A stretch of 64,000 nucleotides of DNA from Muraenolepis orangiensis (taxonomy: Eukaryota > Chordata > Actinopteri > Gadiformes > Muraenolepididae). Below the pieces are notes generated by a model. It was given only the letters and a program-made list of their open reading frames with translations, was not told where the DNA came from and made no database searches. Each line of letters begins with the position of its first letter. Positions within the stretch are counted from its first letter, which is position 1. The stretch covers positions 22,685 through 86,684 of the forward strand of contig JANIIK010000776.1 of NCBI GenBank assembly GCA_027704905.1. The letters are read 5' to 3'. Below, piece after piece: positions 1 to 11,700 of this stretch. Position numbers and translations under genes: made by a program.

Positions 1-2171
1 CTGTTGATATAGATGGAAAATAAAAGTGGACCTAAAACAGAACCTTGGGGAACACCATTAGCAATGTTCAACCACTCAGAAGTAAGCCCATCAAAGTGAA
101 CACATTGGGACCTTTCAGAGAGGTAGTTCACAAACCACCCCACTGCATGGCTGGATATGCCAATACTGAGTAGCCTCTGCTTTAAGATGCGATGATCGAC
201 GGTATCAAACGCTTTGGAAAGGTCAATAAATAGGGCTGCACAACTCTGCTTATTATCTAAAATACTCGCCATATCATTCACCACTTTCATTGTCGCAGTG
301 ATGGTGCTATGTTTCTTTCTGAAACCTGACTGATATTTAGACAGGATATCATTTTTACATAAAAACTCCTTTACTTGTTCACTCACTAGGCGTTCGAGCA
401 CCTTCGCCAGAACTGACAATTTAGAGATTGGCCTGTAGTTATTTAAAATAGTTGCCTCCCCTCCTTTTAGTAATGGCAAGACATAAGCTGCCTTCCATAC
501 TTTTGGAATTGCATTTGTGCTGAGGGAGAGGTTAAAAAGAGTAGTGAGAGGTGGAGCAATAAAATCTGCAGCTATCTTTAAAAAGAAAGGTTCTACATTG
601 TCCGGGCCAGCCGGTTTCTTAGGATCTAACTTAGATAATGCTTCATGAACAACATTTACAGTAAAAGGAGTAAAACTGAAAGGGTTTCCCAAACCAAATT
701 GTTCAGAGTCACGGATTGAGGTGTTCACAGAAGCAGAGTTAGTCACAGAATCAAACATAGACCCGCAGGACACAAAATGCTTATTAAAGCAATTTAGCAT
801 AGTGGCCCTGTCCGATATAGTGCCAGATGCTGTGGTAAGGCACGGAGGTAGCTCATTACGGATTTCACCGGTGGATATCGATTTTATGGCTTTCCAAAAC
901 TTCCTAGGATTATTTAGGTTTTCTGTGGTAACTGACAGATAGTACTTAGACTTTGCACTTTTGACATGTGAAGTGAAGCTATTCCTAAGCTGCCTAAAAC
1001 GCAGCCATTCTACCTCTGAGCCTGATTTCCTAGCCTTTGCCCAGGCCTTGTTTCTCTCATACAGGAGACTAGACAGTTCAGCAGAAAACCAAGGATTGTC
1101 TCGTCCCTTTACTCTAAATGTACGCAGGGGTGCGTGTCTATCAATGATCGCCATAAAACCAAGATAAAAATAAGACCATGCAGTTTCTACATCAGGACAC
1201 AGATCGATTCTTCCCCAATCAAACCCAAACAGATCATGAACAAAACCGAGCTCCACAAAATGTTTTGTGTCTCTCTTAATAATAATACGAGGTTTAACCT
1301 TTTGGACCTTTGTGTCCCTAATTGTGGCTACAACACAGTGGTCACTCACATCATTCGCAAATACTCCCACAGATGAGTATTTATGGGGAACATTAGTTAG
1401 AATGAGATCAATTAGGGAGGATTTATTTGGGGACTTAATGTTAGGGCGAGTAGGACTGTCAACAATCTGAGTAATATTCAATGAGATACAAAGGTTTTTA
1501 AAATCCTCTGATACTGCAGTTAACCAGTCCCAGTTAAAATCTCCAAGTAGCACTATTTCCTTGTAGTCTAGTTGAGCTAAAAGATTAGCCAACGAAGACA
1601 AGGAGTCCTTGACAGCTGAGGGGGGTCTGTAACAGCCCACCACCATGACCTGTTGACCCTTTGCTACTTCGATATTTAAGGCTAAAAATTCTAGCTGTTT
1701 ACTGATCGATTTGGAAACCATCTTGGTTACACAAAACTTATTTTTCACATAAATGGCAACGCCACCACCTTTATTAGGTCTGTCGGTACGATATACACTG
1801 TAACCATTTAAGGATATGTCAGAGGCCAATATGGATTTATTTAGCCACGTTTCTGACAAGACAATGACATCAGCGTCAGTCGAGCTCGCCCAAATGCGGA
1901 CAAAATCTAGTTTACCTAACAGACTGCGCACATTTAAGTGGATGAAACCCAGCCCAGACCTAGAATTAAAGTCAGCAGGAGTAGCGATCTGACTACTACT
2001 TCTGGGCGGTCCAGGGTTAGGTTGTACATTTCCTGATAGCAATAATAACAGGAAAACCAGGCATCTTTTCCTCTTAATCGACACACATACATTATCATCT
2101 TCTTTAAAATCACCAGCAAAGTCTGTGAAAGTGTGATTAGAGCTCAAGAAGCAGTCCTGAAGAACCATCAT
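1..2171 (-). CDS. LINE polyprotein, partial: 2A-like leader, APE endonuclease, reverse transcriptase (C-terminus off the window)
   Basis: Minus-strand reading shows one open frame from an ATG pair at 2171/2168 to the window edge (723 codons, no stop); an in-frame TAG lies upstream at 2199-2201. Residues 37-47 are strongly hydrophobic and run into a 2A-like GNVQPNPGP (47-55). An apurinic-type endonuclease follows: Asn80 in LNVRSL, Glu107 in SETW, GGGVAIYV (135-142), YRPPSA (181-186), GDFNWDW (210-216) and SDH (276-278). The reverse transcriptase then begins: NNYRPIS (577-583), YQSGFRKKHST (613-623), FIDLSKAFDTVDH (648-660, catalytic Asp650) and GVPQGSVLGPLLF (706-718). The YADD-type motif and the thumb would lie left of position 1. 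From family knowledge, the product nicks DNA and copies its own RNA by target-primed reverse transcription. The CR1/L2/Rex-like group is my best guess for clade. No frameshift is present, so the element may be young; full coding capacity cannot be judged from a partial frame. Confidence 0.93.
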   Translation of the reverse strand, partial: MMVLQDCFLSSNHTFTDFAGDFKEDDNVCVSIKRKRCLVFLLLLLSGNVQPNPGPPRSSSQIATPADFNSRSGLGFIHLNVRSLLGKLDFVRIWASSTDADVIVLSETWLNKSILASDISLNGYSVYRTDRPNKGGGVAIYVKNKFCVTKMVSKSISKQLEFLALNIEVAKGQQVMVVGCYRPPSAVKDSLSSLANLLAQLDYKEIVLLGDFNWDWLTAVSEDFKNLCISLNITQIVDSPTRPNIKSPNKSSLIDLILTNVPHKYSSVGVFANDVSDHCVVATIRDTKVQKVKPRIIIKRDTKHFVELGFVHDLFGFDWGRIDLCPDVETAWSYFYLGFMAIIDRHAPLRTFRVKGRDNPWFSAELSSLLYERNKAWAKARKSGSEVEWLRFRQLRNSFTSHVKSAKSKYYLSVTTENLNNPRKFWKAIKSISTGEIRNELPPCLTTASGTISDRATMLNCFNKHFVSCGSMFDSVTNSASVNTSIRDSEQFGLGNPFSFTPFTVNVVHEALSKLDPKKPAGPDNVEPFFLKIAADFIAPPLTTLFNLSLSTNAIPKVWKAAYVLPLLKGGEATILNNYRPISKLSVLAKVLERLVSEQVKEFLCKNDILSKYQSGFRKKHSTITATMKVVNDMASILDNKQSCAALFIDLSKAFDTVDHRILKQRLLSIGISSHAVGWFVNYLSERSQCVHFDGLTSEWLNIANGVPQGSVLGPLLFSIYIN
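2007..2033 (-). other. 2A-like ribosome-skipping motif in the LINE leader
   Basis: LINE residues 47-55 read G-N-V-Q-P-N-P-G-P. The 2A consensus is D-V/I-E-x-N-P-G-P, so the NPGP core is intact while D is replaced by N and E by Q. Just before it is a leucine run, as in other LINE 2A leaders. Known 2As make the ribosome skip the final Gly-Pro bond; here this would release a ~54-residue leader from the endonuclease/RT. Activity with both acidic positions changed is uncertain. Confidence 0.55.
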
Positions 2172-2188
2172 AGCAGGCAAGTGAAAAA

Positions 2189-2276
2189 GACAATGTGCCT
2201 ATTTCGGATGGGAGATGGAGTGTGTGTGGGGGTCAGGACCAGTGCTTTTAGTCATACACACATCCGACATTGAGTG
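2189..2276. repeat. First satellite monomer, next to the LINE
   Basis: The junction monomer starts GACAATGTGCC, lacking one TG of the usual GACAATGTGTGCC. It has the shortened form CTATTTCGGATGGGAGATGG instead of CTATTTTCGGATTGGAGATGG. The same short form recurs inside the array, for example near 5688, 20906, 21779, 24791 and 39213. The edge monomer is therefore an ordinary family member and not just decayed boundary sequence. Confidence 0.7.
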
Positions 2277-2599
2277 CCTATTTTCGGATTGGAGATAGAG
2301 TGTGTGGGGGTCAGGACCAGTGCTCATTGTCATACACTTATCCAACATTGTGTTCCTATATTCGGATTGGAGATGGAGTGTGTGGGGGTCAGGACCAGTG
2401 CTCATAGTCATACACTTATCCGACATTGTGTGCCTATATTCGGATTGGAGAATGAGTGTTTGTGGGGGTCAGGACCAGTGCATTTAGTCAAACATTCATC
2501 CAAAATTGAGTGCCTATATTCGGATTGGAGATGGAGTGTGTGTGGTGTCAGGACCAGTTCTCATAGTCTTACACTTATCCGACATTGTGTGCCAATATT

Positions 2600-4160
2600 C
2601 GGATTGGAGATGGAATGTGTGTGGGTCAGGAACAGTGCTCATAGTCATACACTTATCCGACATTGAGTGCTTATTTTTGGATGGGAAATGGAGTGTGTGT
2701 GGGGGTCAGTACCAATGCTTTTAGTCAAACACTCATCCGACAGTTTGTGCCCATATTCGGATTGGAGATGGACTGTGTGTGGGGGTGAGGACCAGTGCTT
2801 TTAGTCTTACAATCATCCGACATTGAGTGCCTATATTCAAATTGGTGATGGAGTGTGTGTGGGGTCAGGACCAGTGCTCATAGTCATACACTCATCTGAC
2901 ATTGTGTGGCTATATTCGGATTGGAGATGGAGTTTGTGTGGGGGTGAGGACCAGTGCTTTTATTCAAACATACATCCGACATTGTGTGCCTATTTTCGGA
3001 TTGGAGATGGAGTGTGTGGGGGTCAGGACCAGTGCTCATTGTCATACACTTATCCAACATTGTGTGCCTATATTCGGATTGGAGATGGAGTGTGTGGGGG
3101 TCAGGACCAGTGCTCATAGTCATACACTTATCCGACATTGTGTGCTTATATTCCGATTGGAGATGGAGTTTGTGTGGGGGTGAGGACCAGTGCTTTTAGT
3201 TAAACATTCATCCGACAATGTGTGCCTATATTCGGATTGGAGTTGGAGTGTGTGTGGGGGTGAGGACCAGTGCTTGTAGTCAAACATTCATCCGACATTG
3301 TGTGCCTATATTCGGATTGGAGATGGAGTGTGTGTGGTGGTCAGGACCAGTGCTTTTAGTCATACACACATCCGACATTGAGTGCCTATTTTCGGATTGG
3401 AGATGGAGTGTGTGGGGGTCAGGACCAGTGCTCAAAGTCATACACTTATCCAACATTGTGTGCTTATATTCCAATTGGAGATGGAGTTTGTGTGGGGGTG
3501 AGGACCAGTGCTTTTATTCAAACATTCATCCAACATTGTGTGCCTATATTCGGATTGGTGATGGAGTGTGTGTGGGGGTCAGGACCAGTGCTTTTAGTCA
3601 TACACACATCCGACATTGAGTGCCTATATTCGGATTGGAGATGGAGTGTGTGTGGTGTCAGGACCAGTTCTCATAGTCTTACACTTATCCGACATTGTGT
3701 GCCAATATTCGAATTGGAGATGGAATGTGTGTGGGTCAGGAACAGTGCTCATAGTCATACACTTATCCGACATTGAGTGCTTATTTTTCAATGGGAAATG
3801 GAGTGTGTGTGGGGGTCAGTACCAGTGCTTTTAGTCTTACAATCATCCAACATTGAGTGCCTATATTCGGATTGGAGATGGAGTGTGTGTGGGGTCAGGA
3901 CCAGTGCTCATAGTCATACACTCATCTGACATTGTGTGGCTATATTCGGATTGGAGATGGAGTTTGTGTGGGGGTGAGGACCAGTGCTTTTATTCAAACA
4001 TACATCCAACATTGTGTGCCTATATTCGGATTGGAGATGGAGTGTGTGGGGGTCAGGACCAGTGCTCATAGTCATACACTTATCCAACATTGTGTGCTTA
4101 TATTCCGATTGGAGATGGAGTTTGTGTGAGGGTGAGGACCAGTGCTTTTAGTTAAACATT
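2600..4160. repeat. Higher-order block A, copy 1 (copy 2 at 7355-9075)
   Basis: Positions about 2600-3600 match about 7355-8355 at an offset of 4,755. They share rare variants such as CTCAAAGTCATACAC (near 3431 and 8186) and TATTCCAATTGG. From about 3616 the offset is 4,913, because two extra monomers (158 bp) lie in the second copy. A few substitutions separate the copies, for example CCGACATTGAG near 2818 against CCGATATTGAG near 7573. Confidence 0.8.
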
Positions 4161-4889
4161 CATCCGACAATGTGTGCCTATATTCGGATTGGAGTTGGAG
4201 TGTGTGTGGGGGTCAGGTCCAGTGCTTTTAGTCATACACACATCCGACATTGAGTGCCTATTTTCGGATTGGAGATGGAGTGTGTGGTGGTCAGGACCAG
4301 TGCTCATTGTCATACACTTATCCAACATTGTGTGCCTATATTCGGATTGGAGATGGAGTTTGTGTGGGGGTGAGGACCAGTGCTTTTATTCAAACGTTCA
4401 TCCGACATTGTGTGCCTATATTCGGATTGGAGATGGAGTGTGTGGGGGTCAGGACCAGTGCTCATAGTCATACACTTATCCGACATTGTGTGCTTATATT
4501 CCGATTGGAGATGGAGTTTGTGTGTGGGTGAGGACCAGTGCTTTTAGTTAAACATTCATCCGACAATGTGTGCCTATATTCGGATTGGAGTTGGAGTGTG
4601 TGTGGGGGTGAGGACCAGTGCTTGTAGTCAAACATTCATCCGACATTGTGTGCCTATATTCGGATTGGAGATGGAGTGTGTGGGGGTCAGGACCAGTGCT
4701 CATTGTCATACACTTATCCGACATTGTGTGCCTATATTCGGATTGGCGATGGAGTGTGTGTGGTGGTCAGGACCAGTGCTTTTAGTCATACACACATCCG
4801 ACATTGAGTGCCCATATTCGGATTGGAGATGGAGTGTGTGTGGGGGTGAGGACCAGTGCTTTTAGTCATACAATCGTCCGACATTGAGT

Positions 4890-5670
4890 GCCTATATTCG
4901 GATTGGAGATGGAGTGTGTGTGGGTCAGTAACAGTGCTCATAGTCATACACTCATCCGACATTGTGTGGCTATATTTCGATTGAAGATGGAGTGTGTGTG
5001 GGGGTGAGGACCAGTGCTTTTAGTCAAACATTCATCCGACATTGTGTGCCTATATTCGGATTGGAGATTGAGTGTGTGTGGGGGTGAGGACCTGTGCTTG
5101 TAGTCAAACATTCATCCGACATTGTGTGCCTATATTCGGATTGGAGATGGAGTGTGTGTGGGGGTCAGGACCAGTGCTTTTAGTCATACACACATCCGAA
5201 ATTGAGTGCCTATTTTCGGATTGGAGATGGAGTTTGTGTGGGGGTGAGGACCAGTGGTTTTAGTTAAACATTCATCCGACAATGTGTGCCTATATTCGGA
5301 TTGGAGTTGGAGTGTGTGTGGGGGTCAGGACCAGTGCTTTTAGTCATACACACATCCAACATTGAGTGCCTATATTCGGATTGGAGATGGACTGTGTGGG
5401 GGTCAGGACCAGTGCTCATAGTCATACACTTTTCCGACATTGTGTGCCTATATTCGGATTGGAGATGGAGTGTGTGTGGGGATGAGGACCAGTGCTTTTA
5501 GTCATACAATCGTCCGACATTGAGTGCCTATATTCGGATTGGAGATGGAGTGTGTAGGGTCAGTGCCAGTGCTCATAGTCATACACTTATCCAACATTGT
5601 GTGCCTTTATTCGGATTGGAGAGGGAGTGTGTGTGGGAGTCAGGACCAGTGCTTTTAGTCAAACATTCAT
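4890..5670. repeat. Higher-order block B, copy 1 (copy 2 at 9487-10264)
   Basis: The offset is 4,597. The block includes the unusual monomers with TATATTTCGATTGAAGATGG, GGTGAGGACCTGTGCTTGTAG and GGATGAGGACCAG, in the same order in both copies. It recurs further along the array at many places (near 11230, 15110, 17570, 18050, 19945, 24150, 26930, 31370, 38260 and 42140), so it is one of the most reused cassettes. Confidence 0.75.
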
Positions 5671-7354
5671 CCGACATTGAGTGCCTATTTCGGATGGGAG
5701 ATGGAGTGTGTGTGGGAGTCAGGACCAGTGCTTTTAGTCAAACATACATCCGACATTGTGTGCCTATATTCGGATTGGAGTTGGAGTGTGTGTGGGGGTC
5801 AGGTCCAGTGCTTTTAGTCATACACACATCCGACATTGAGTGCCTATTTTCAGATTGGAGATGGAGTGTGTGGGGGTCAGGACCAGTGCTCATTGTCATA
5901 CACTTATCCAACATTGTGTTCCTATATTCGGATTGGAGATGGAGTGTGTGGGGGTCAGGACCAGTTCTCATAGTCATACACTTATCCGACATTGTGTGCC
6001 TATATTCGGATTGGAGAATGAGTGTTTGTGGGGGTCAGGACCAGTGCATTTAGTCAAACATTCATCCGAAATTGAGTGCCTATATTCGGTTTGGAGATGG
6101 AGTGTGTGTGGTGTCAGGACCAGTTCTCATAGTCTTACACTTATCCGACATTGTGTGCCAATATTCGGATTGGAGATGGAATGTGTGTGGGTCAGGAACA
6201 GTGCTCATAGTCATACACTTATCCGACATTGTGTGCTTATATTCCGAGTGGAGATGGAGTTTGTGTGAGGGTGAGGACCAGTGCTTTTAGTTAAACATTC
6301 ATCCGACAATGTGTGCCTATATTCGGATTGGAGTTGGAGTGTGTGTGGGGGTCAGGTCCAGTGCTTTTAGTCATACACACATCCGACATTGAGTGCCTAT
6401 TTTCGGATTGGAGATGGAGTGTGTGGTGGTCAGGACCAGTGCTCATTGTCATACACTTATCCAACATTGTGTGCCTATATTCGGATTGGAGATGGAGTTT
6501 GTGTGGGGGTGAGGACCAGTGCTTTTATTCAAACATTCATCCGACATTGTGTGCCTATATTCGGATTGGTGATGGAGTGTGTGTGGGGGTCAGGACCAGT
6601 GCTTTTAGTCATACACTTATCCGACATTGTGTGCCTATATTCGGATTGGAGAATGAGTGTTTGTGGGGGTCAGGACCAGTGCATTTAGTCAAACATTCAT
6701 CCGAAATTGAGTGCCTATATTCGGTTTGGAGATGGAGTGTGTGTGGTGTCAGGACCAGTTCTCATAGTCTTACACTTATCCGACATTGTGTGCCAATATT
6801 CGGATTGGAGATGGAATGTGTGTGGGTCAGGAACAGTGCTCATAGTCATACACTTATCCGACAATGTGTGCTTATATTCCGAGTGGAGATGGAGTTTGTG
6901 TGAGGGTGAGGACCAGTGCTTTTAGTTAAACATTCATCCGACAATGTGTGCCTATATTCGGATTGGAGTTGGAGTGTGTGTGGGGGTCAGGTCCAGTGCT
7001 TTTAGTCATACACACATCCGACATTGAGTGCCTATTTTCGGATTGGAGATGGAGTGTGTGGTGGTCAGGACCAGTGCTCATTGTCATACACTTATCCAAC
7101 ATTGTGTGCCTATATTCGGATTGGAGATGGAGTTTGTGTGGGGGTGAGGACCAGTGATTTTATTCAAACATTCATCCGACATTGTGTGCCTATATTCGGA
7201 TTGGTGATGGAGTGTGTGTGGGGGTCAGGACCAGTGCTTTTAGTCATACACACATCCGACATTGAGTGCCTATTTTCGGATTGGAGATAGAGTGTGTGGG
7301 GGTCAGGACCAGTGCTCATTGTCATACACTTATCCAACATTGTGTTCCTATATT

Positions 7355-9075
7355 CGGATTGGAGATGGAATGTGTGTGGGTCAGGAACAGTGCTCATAGT
7401 CATACACTTATCCGACATTGAGTGCTTATTTTTGGATGGGAAATGGAGTGTGTGTGGGGGTCAGTACCAATGCTTTTAGTCAAACACTCATCCGACAGTT
7501 TGTGCCCATATTCGGATTGGAGATGGACTGTGTGTGGGGGTGAGGACCAGTGCTTTTAGTCTTACAATCATCCGATATTGAGTGCCTATATTCAAATTGG
7601 TGATGGAGTGTGTGTGGGGTCAGGACCAGTGCTCATAGTCATACACTCATCTGACATTGTGTGGCTATATTCGGATTGGAGATGGAGTTTGTGTGGGGGT
7701 GAGGACCAGTGCTTTTATTCAAACATACATCCGACATTGTGTGCCTATTTTCGGATTGGAGATGGAGTGTGTGGGGGTCAGGACCAGTGCTCATTGTCAT
7801 ACACTTATCCAACATTGTGTGCCTATATTCGGATTGGAGATGGAGTGTGTGGGGGTCAGGACCAGTGCTCATAGTCATACACTTATCCGACATTGTGTGC
7901 TTATATTCCGATTGGAGATGGAGTTTGTGTGGGGGTGAGGACCAGTGCTTTTAGTTAAACATTCATCCGAAAATGTGTGCCTATATTCGGATAGGAGTTG
8001 GAGTGTGTGTGGGGGTGAGGACCAGTGCTTGTAGTCAAACATTCATCCGACATTGTGTGCCTATATTCGGATTGGAGATGGAGTGTGTGTGGTGGTCAGG
8101 ACCAGTGCTTTTAGTCATACACACATCCGACATTGAGTGCCTATTTTCGGATTGGAGATGGAGTGTGTGGGGGTCAGGACCAGTGCTCAAAGTCATACAC
8201 TTATCCAACATTGTGTGCTTATATTCCAATTGGAGATGGAGTTTGTGTGGGGGTGAGGACCAGTGCTTTTATTCAAACATTCATCCAACATTGTGTGCCT
8301 ATATTCGGATTGGTGATGGAGTGTGTGTGGGGGTCAGGACCAGTGCTTTTAGTCATACACACATCCGACATTGAGTGCCTATATTCGGATTGGAGATGGA
8401 GTGTGTGGGGGTCAGGACCAGTGCTCAAAGTCATACACTTATCCGACATTGTGTGCCTATATTCGGATTGGAGAATGAGTGTTTGTGGGGGTCAGGACCA
8501 GTGCATTTAGTCAAACATTCATCTGACATTGAGTGCCTATATTCGGATTGGAGATGGAGTGTGTGTGGTGTCAGGACCAGTTCTCATAGTCTTACACTTA
8601 TCCGACATTGTGTGCCAATATTCGGATTGGAGATGGAATGTGTGTGGGTCAGGAACAGTGCTCATAGTCATACACTTATCCGACATTGAGTGCTTATTTT
8701 TCAATGGGAAATGGAGTGTGTGTGGGGGTCAGTACCAGTGCTTTTAGTCTTACAATCATCCAACATTGAGTGCCTATATTCGGATTGGAGATGGAGTGTG
8801 TGTGGGGTCAGGACCAGTGCTCATAGTCATACACTCATCTGACATTGTGTGGCTATATTCGGATTGGAGATGGAGTTTGTGTGGGGGTGAGGACCAGTGC
8901 TTTTATTCAAACATACATCCAACATTGTGTGCCTATATTCGGATTGGAGATGGAGTGTGTGGGGGTCAGGACCAGTGCTCATAGTCATACACTTATCCAA
9001 CATTGTGTGCTTATATTCCGATTGGAGATGGAGTTTGTGTGAGGGTGAGGACCAGTGCTTTTAGTTAAACATTCA
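7355..9075. repeat. Higher-order block A, copy 2, with two extra monomers
   Basis: This is the second copy of the 2600-4160 block. It is longer by two monomers inserted near 8375-8530, which include a GAGAATGAGTG-type unit. Private changes include GGATAGGAG near 7991 and CCGAAAATG near 7970. Confidence 0.8.
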
Positions 9076-11700
9076 TCCGACAATGTGTGCCTATATTCGG
9101 ATTGGAGTTGGAGTGTGTGTGGGGGTGAGGACCAGTGCTTGTAGTCAAACATTCATCCGACATTGTGTGCCTATATTCGGATTGGAGATGGAGTGTGTGT
9201 GGTGGTCAGGACCAGTGCTTTTAGTCATACACACATCCGACATTGAGTGCCTATTTTCGGATTGGAGATGGAGTGTGTGGGGGTCAGGACCAGTGCTCAT
9301 TGTCATACACTTATCCGACATTGTGTGCCTATATTCGGATTGGAGATGGAGTGTGTGTGGTGGTCAGGACCTGTGCTTTTAGTCATACACACATCCGACA
9401 TTGAGTGCCCATATTCGGATTGGAGATGGAGTGTGTGTGGGGGTGAGGACCAGTGCTTTTAGTCATACAATCGTCCGACATTGAGTGCCTATTTTCGGAT
9501 TGGAGATGGAGTGTGTGTGGGTCAGTAACAGTGCTCATAGTCATACACTCATCCGACATTGTGTGGCTATATTTCGATTGAAGATGGAGTGTGTGTGGGG
9601 GTGAGGACCAGTGCTTTTAGTCAAACATTCAACCGACATTGTGTGCCTATATTCGGATTGGAGATTGAGTGTGTGTGGGGGTAAGGACCTGTGCTTGTAG
9701 TCAAACATTCATCCGACATTGTGTGCCTATATTCGGATTGGAGATGGAGTGTGTGTGGGGGTCAGGACCAGTGCTTTTAGTCATACACACATCCAAAATT
9801 GAGTGCCTATTTTCGGATTGGAGATGGAGTTTGTGTGGGGGTGAGGACCAGTGGTTTTAGTTAAATATTCATCCGACAATGTGTGCCTATATTCGGATTG
9901 GAGTTGGAGTGTGTGTGGGGGTCAGGACCAGTGCTTTTAGTCATACACACATCCAACATTGAGTGCCTATATTCGGATTGGAGATGGACTGTGTGGGGGT
10001 CAGGACCAGTGCTCATAGTCATACACTTTTCCGACATTGTGTGCCTATATTCGGATTGGAGATGGAGTGTGTTTGGGGATGAGGACCAGTGCTTTTAGTC
10101 ATACAATCGTCCGACATTGAGTGCCTATATTCGGATTGGAGATGGAGTGTGTGGGGTCAGTGCCAGTGCTCATAGTCATACACTTATCCAACATTGTGTG
10201 CCTTTATTCGGATTGGAGAGGGAGTGTATGTGGGAGTCAGGACCAGTGCTTTTAGTCAAACATTCATCCGAAATTGAGTGCCTATATTCGGATTGGAGAT
10301 GGAGTGTGTGTGGTGTCAGGACCAGTTCTCATAGTCTTACACTTATCCGACATTGTGTGCCAATATTCGGATTGGAGATGGAATGTGTGTGGGTCAGGAA
10401 CAGTGCTCATACTCATACACTTATCCGACATTGAGTGCTTATTTTTAAATGGGAAATGGAGTGTGTGTGGGGGTCAGTACCAATGCTTTTAGTCAAACAC
10501 TCATCCGACAGTTTGTGCCCATATTCGGATTGGAGATGGACTGTGTGTGGGGGTGAGGACCAGTGCTTTTAGTCTTACAATCATCCGACATTGAGTGCCT
10601 ATTTTCGGATTGGAGATGGAGTGTGTGGGGGTCAGGACCAGTGCTCATTGTCATACACTTATCCAACATTGTGTGCCTATATTCGGATTGGAGATGGAGT
10701 GTGTGGGGGTCAGGACCAGTGCTCATAGTCATACACTTATCCGACATTGTGTGCTTATATTCCGATTGGAGATGGAGTTTGTGTGGGGGTGAGGACCAGT
10801 GCTTTTAGTTAAACATTCATCCGACAATGTGTGCCTATATTCGGATTGGAGTTGGAGTGTGTGTGGGGGTGAGGACCAGTGCTTGTAGTCAAACATTCAT
10901 CCGACATTGTGTGCCTATATTCGGATTGGAGATGGAGTGTGTGTGGTGGTCAGGACCAGTGTTTTAGTCATACACACATCCGACATTGAGTGCCTATTTT
11001 CGGATTGGAGATGGAGTGTGTGGGGGTCAGGACCAGTGCTCATTGTCATACACTTATCCGACATTGTGTGCCTATATTCGGATTGGAGATGGAGTGTGTG
11101 TGGTGGTCAGGACCTGTGCTTTTAGTCATACACACATCCGACATTGAGTGCCCATATTCGGATTGGAGATGGAGTGTGTGTGGGGGTGAGGACCAGTGCT
11201 TTTAGTCATACAATCGTCCGACATTGAGTGCCTATTTTCGGATTGGAGATGGAGTGTGTGTGGGTCAGTAACAGTGCTCATAGTCATACACTCATCCGAC
11301 ATTGTGTGGCTATATTTCGATTGAAGATGGAGTGTGTGTGGGGGTGAGGACCAGTGCTTTTAGTCAAACATTCAACCGACATTGTGTGCCTATATTCGGA
11401 TTGGAGATTGAGTGTGTGTGGGGGTAAGGACCTGTGCTTGTAGTCAAACATTCATCCGACATTGTGTGCCTATATTCGGATTGGAGATGGAGTGTGTGTG
11501 GGGGTCAGGACCAGTGCTTTTAGTCATACACACATCCGAAATTGAGTGCCTATTTTCGGATTGGAGATGGAGTTTGTGTGGGGGTGAGGACCAGTGGTTT
11601 TAGTTAAACATTCATCCGACAATGTGTGCCTATATTCGGATTGGAGTTGGAGTGTGTGTGGGGGTCAGGACCAGTGCTTTTAGTCATACACACATCCGAC
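9060..11700. repeat. Tandem block duplication, period 1,743-1,744 bp
   Basis: Sequence at about 9060-9955 recurs at about 10804-11698. The offset is 1,744 up to a single-base deletion near 10961 (GTGTTTTAG against GTGCTTTTAG) and 1,743 after it. Both copies carry GGTCAGGACCTGTGCTTTTAG and GGTAAGGACCTGTG variants. The 1-bp deletion marks the second copy. Confidence 0.75.

Larger units (their letters stand above)
1..2188 (-). mobile_element. APE-type non-LTR retrotransposon (LINE), 5' portion
   Basis: The element contains the endonuclease/RT frame described above and leaves the window at its left edge, so its 3' UTR and tail are not visible. Its 5' side ends abruptly about 17 nt upstream of the ATG, where satellite sequence begins near 2189. 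Either the 5' UTR was lost by the 5' truncation usual for LINEs, or the satellite stands where the 5' UTR should be. No target-site duplication can be assessed with only one end in view. Confidence 0.85.

Noticed and set aside
721..1470. Four plus-strand frames of 67-80 aa in the LINE
   Set aside because: They lie antisense to the intact endonuclease/RT frame and show no recognisable protein.
1934..2119. 61-aa minus-strand frame ending GLGWVSST
   Set aside because: It is in a different frame over the LINE leader; the true frame there carries the 2A-like motif and continues into the endonuclease.
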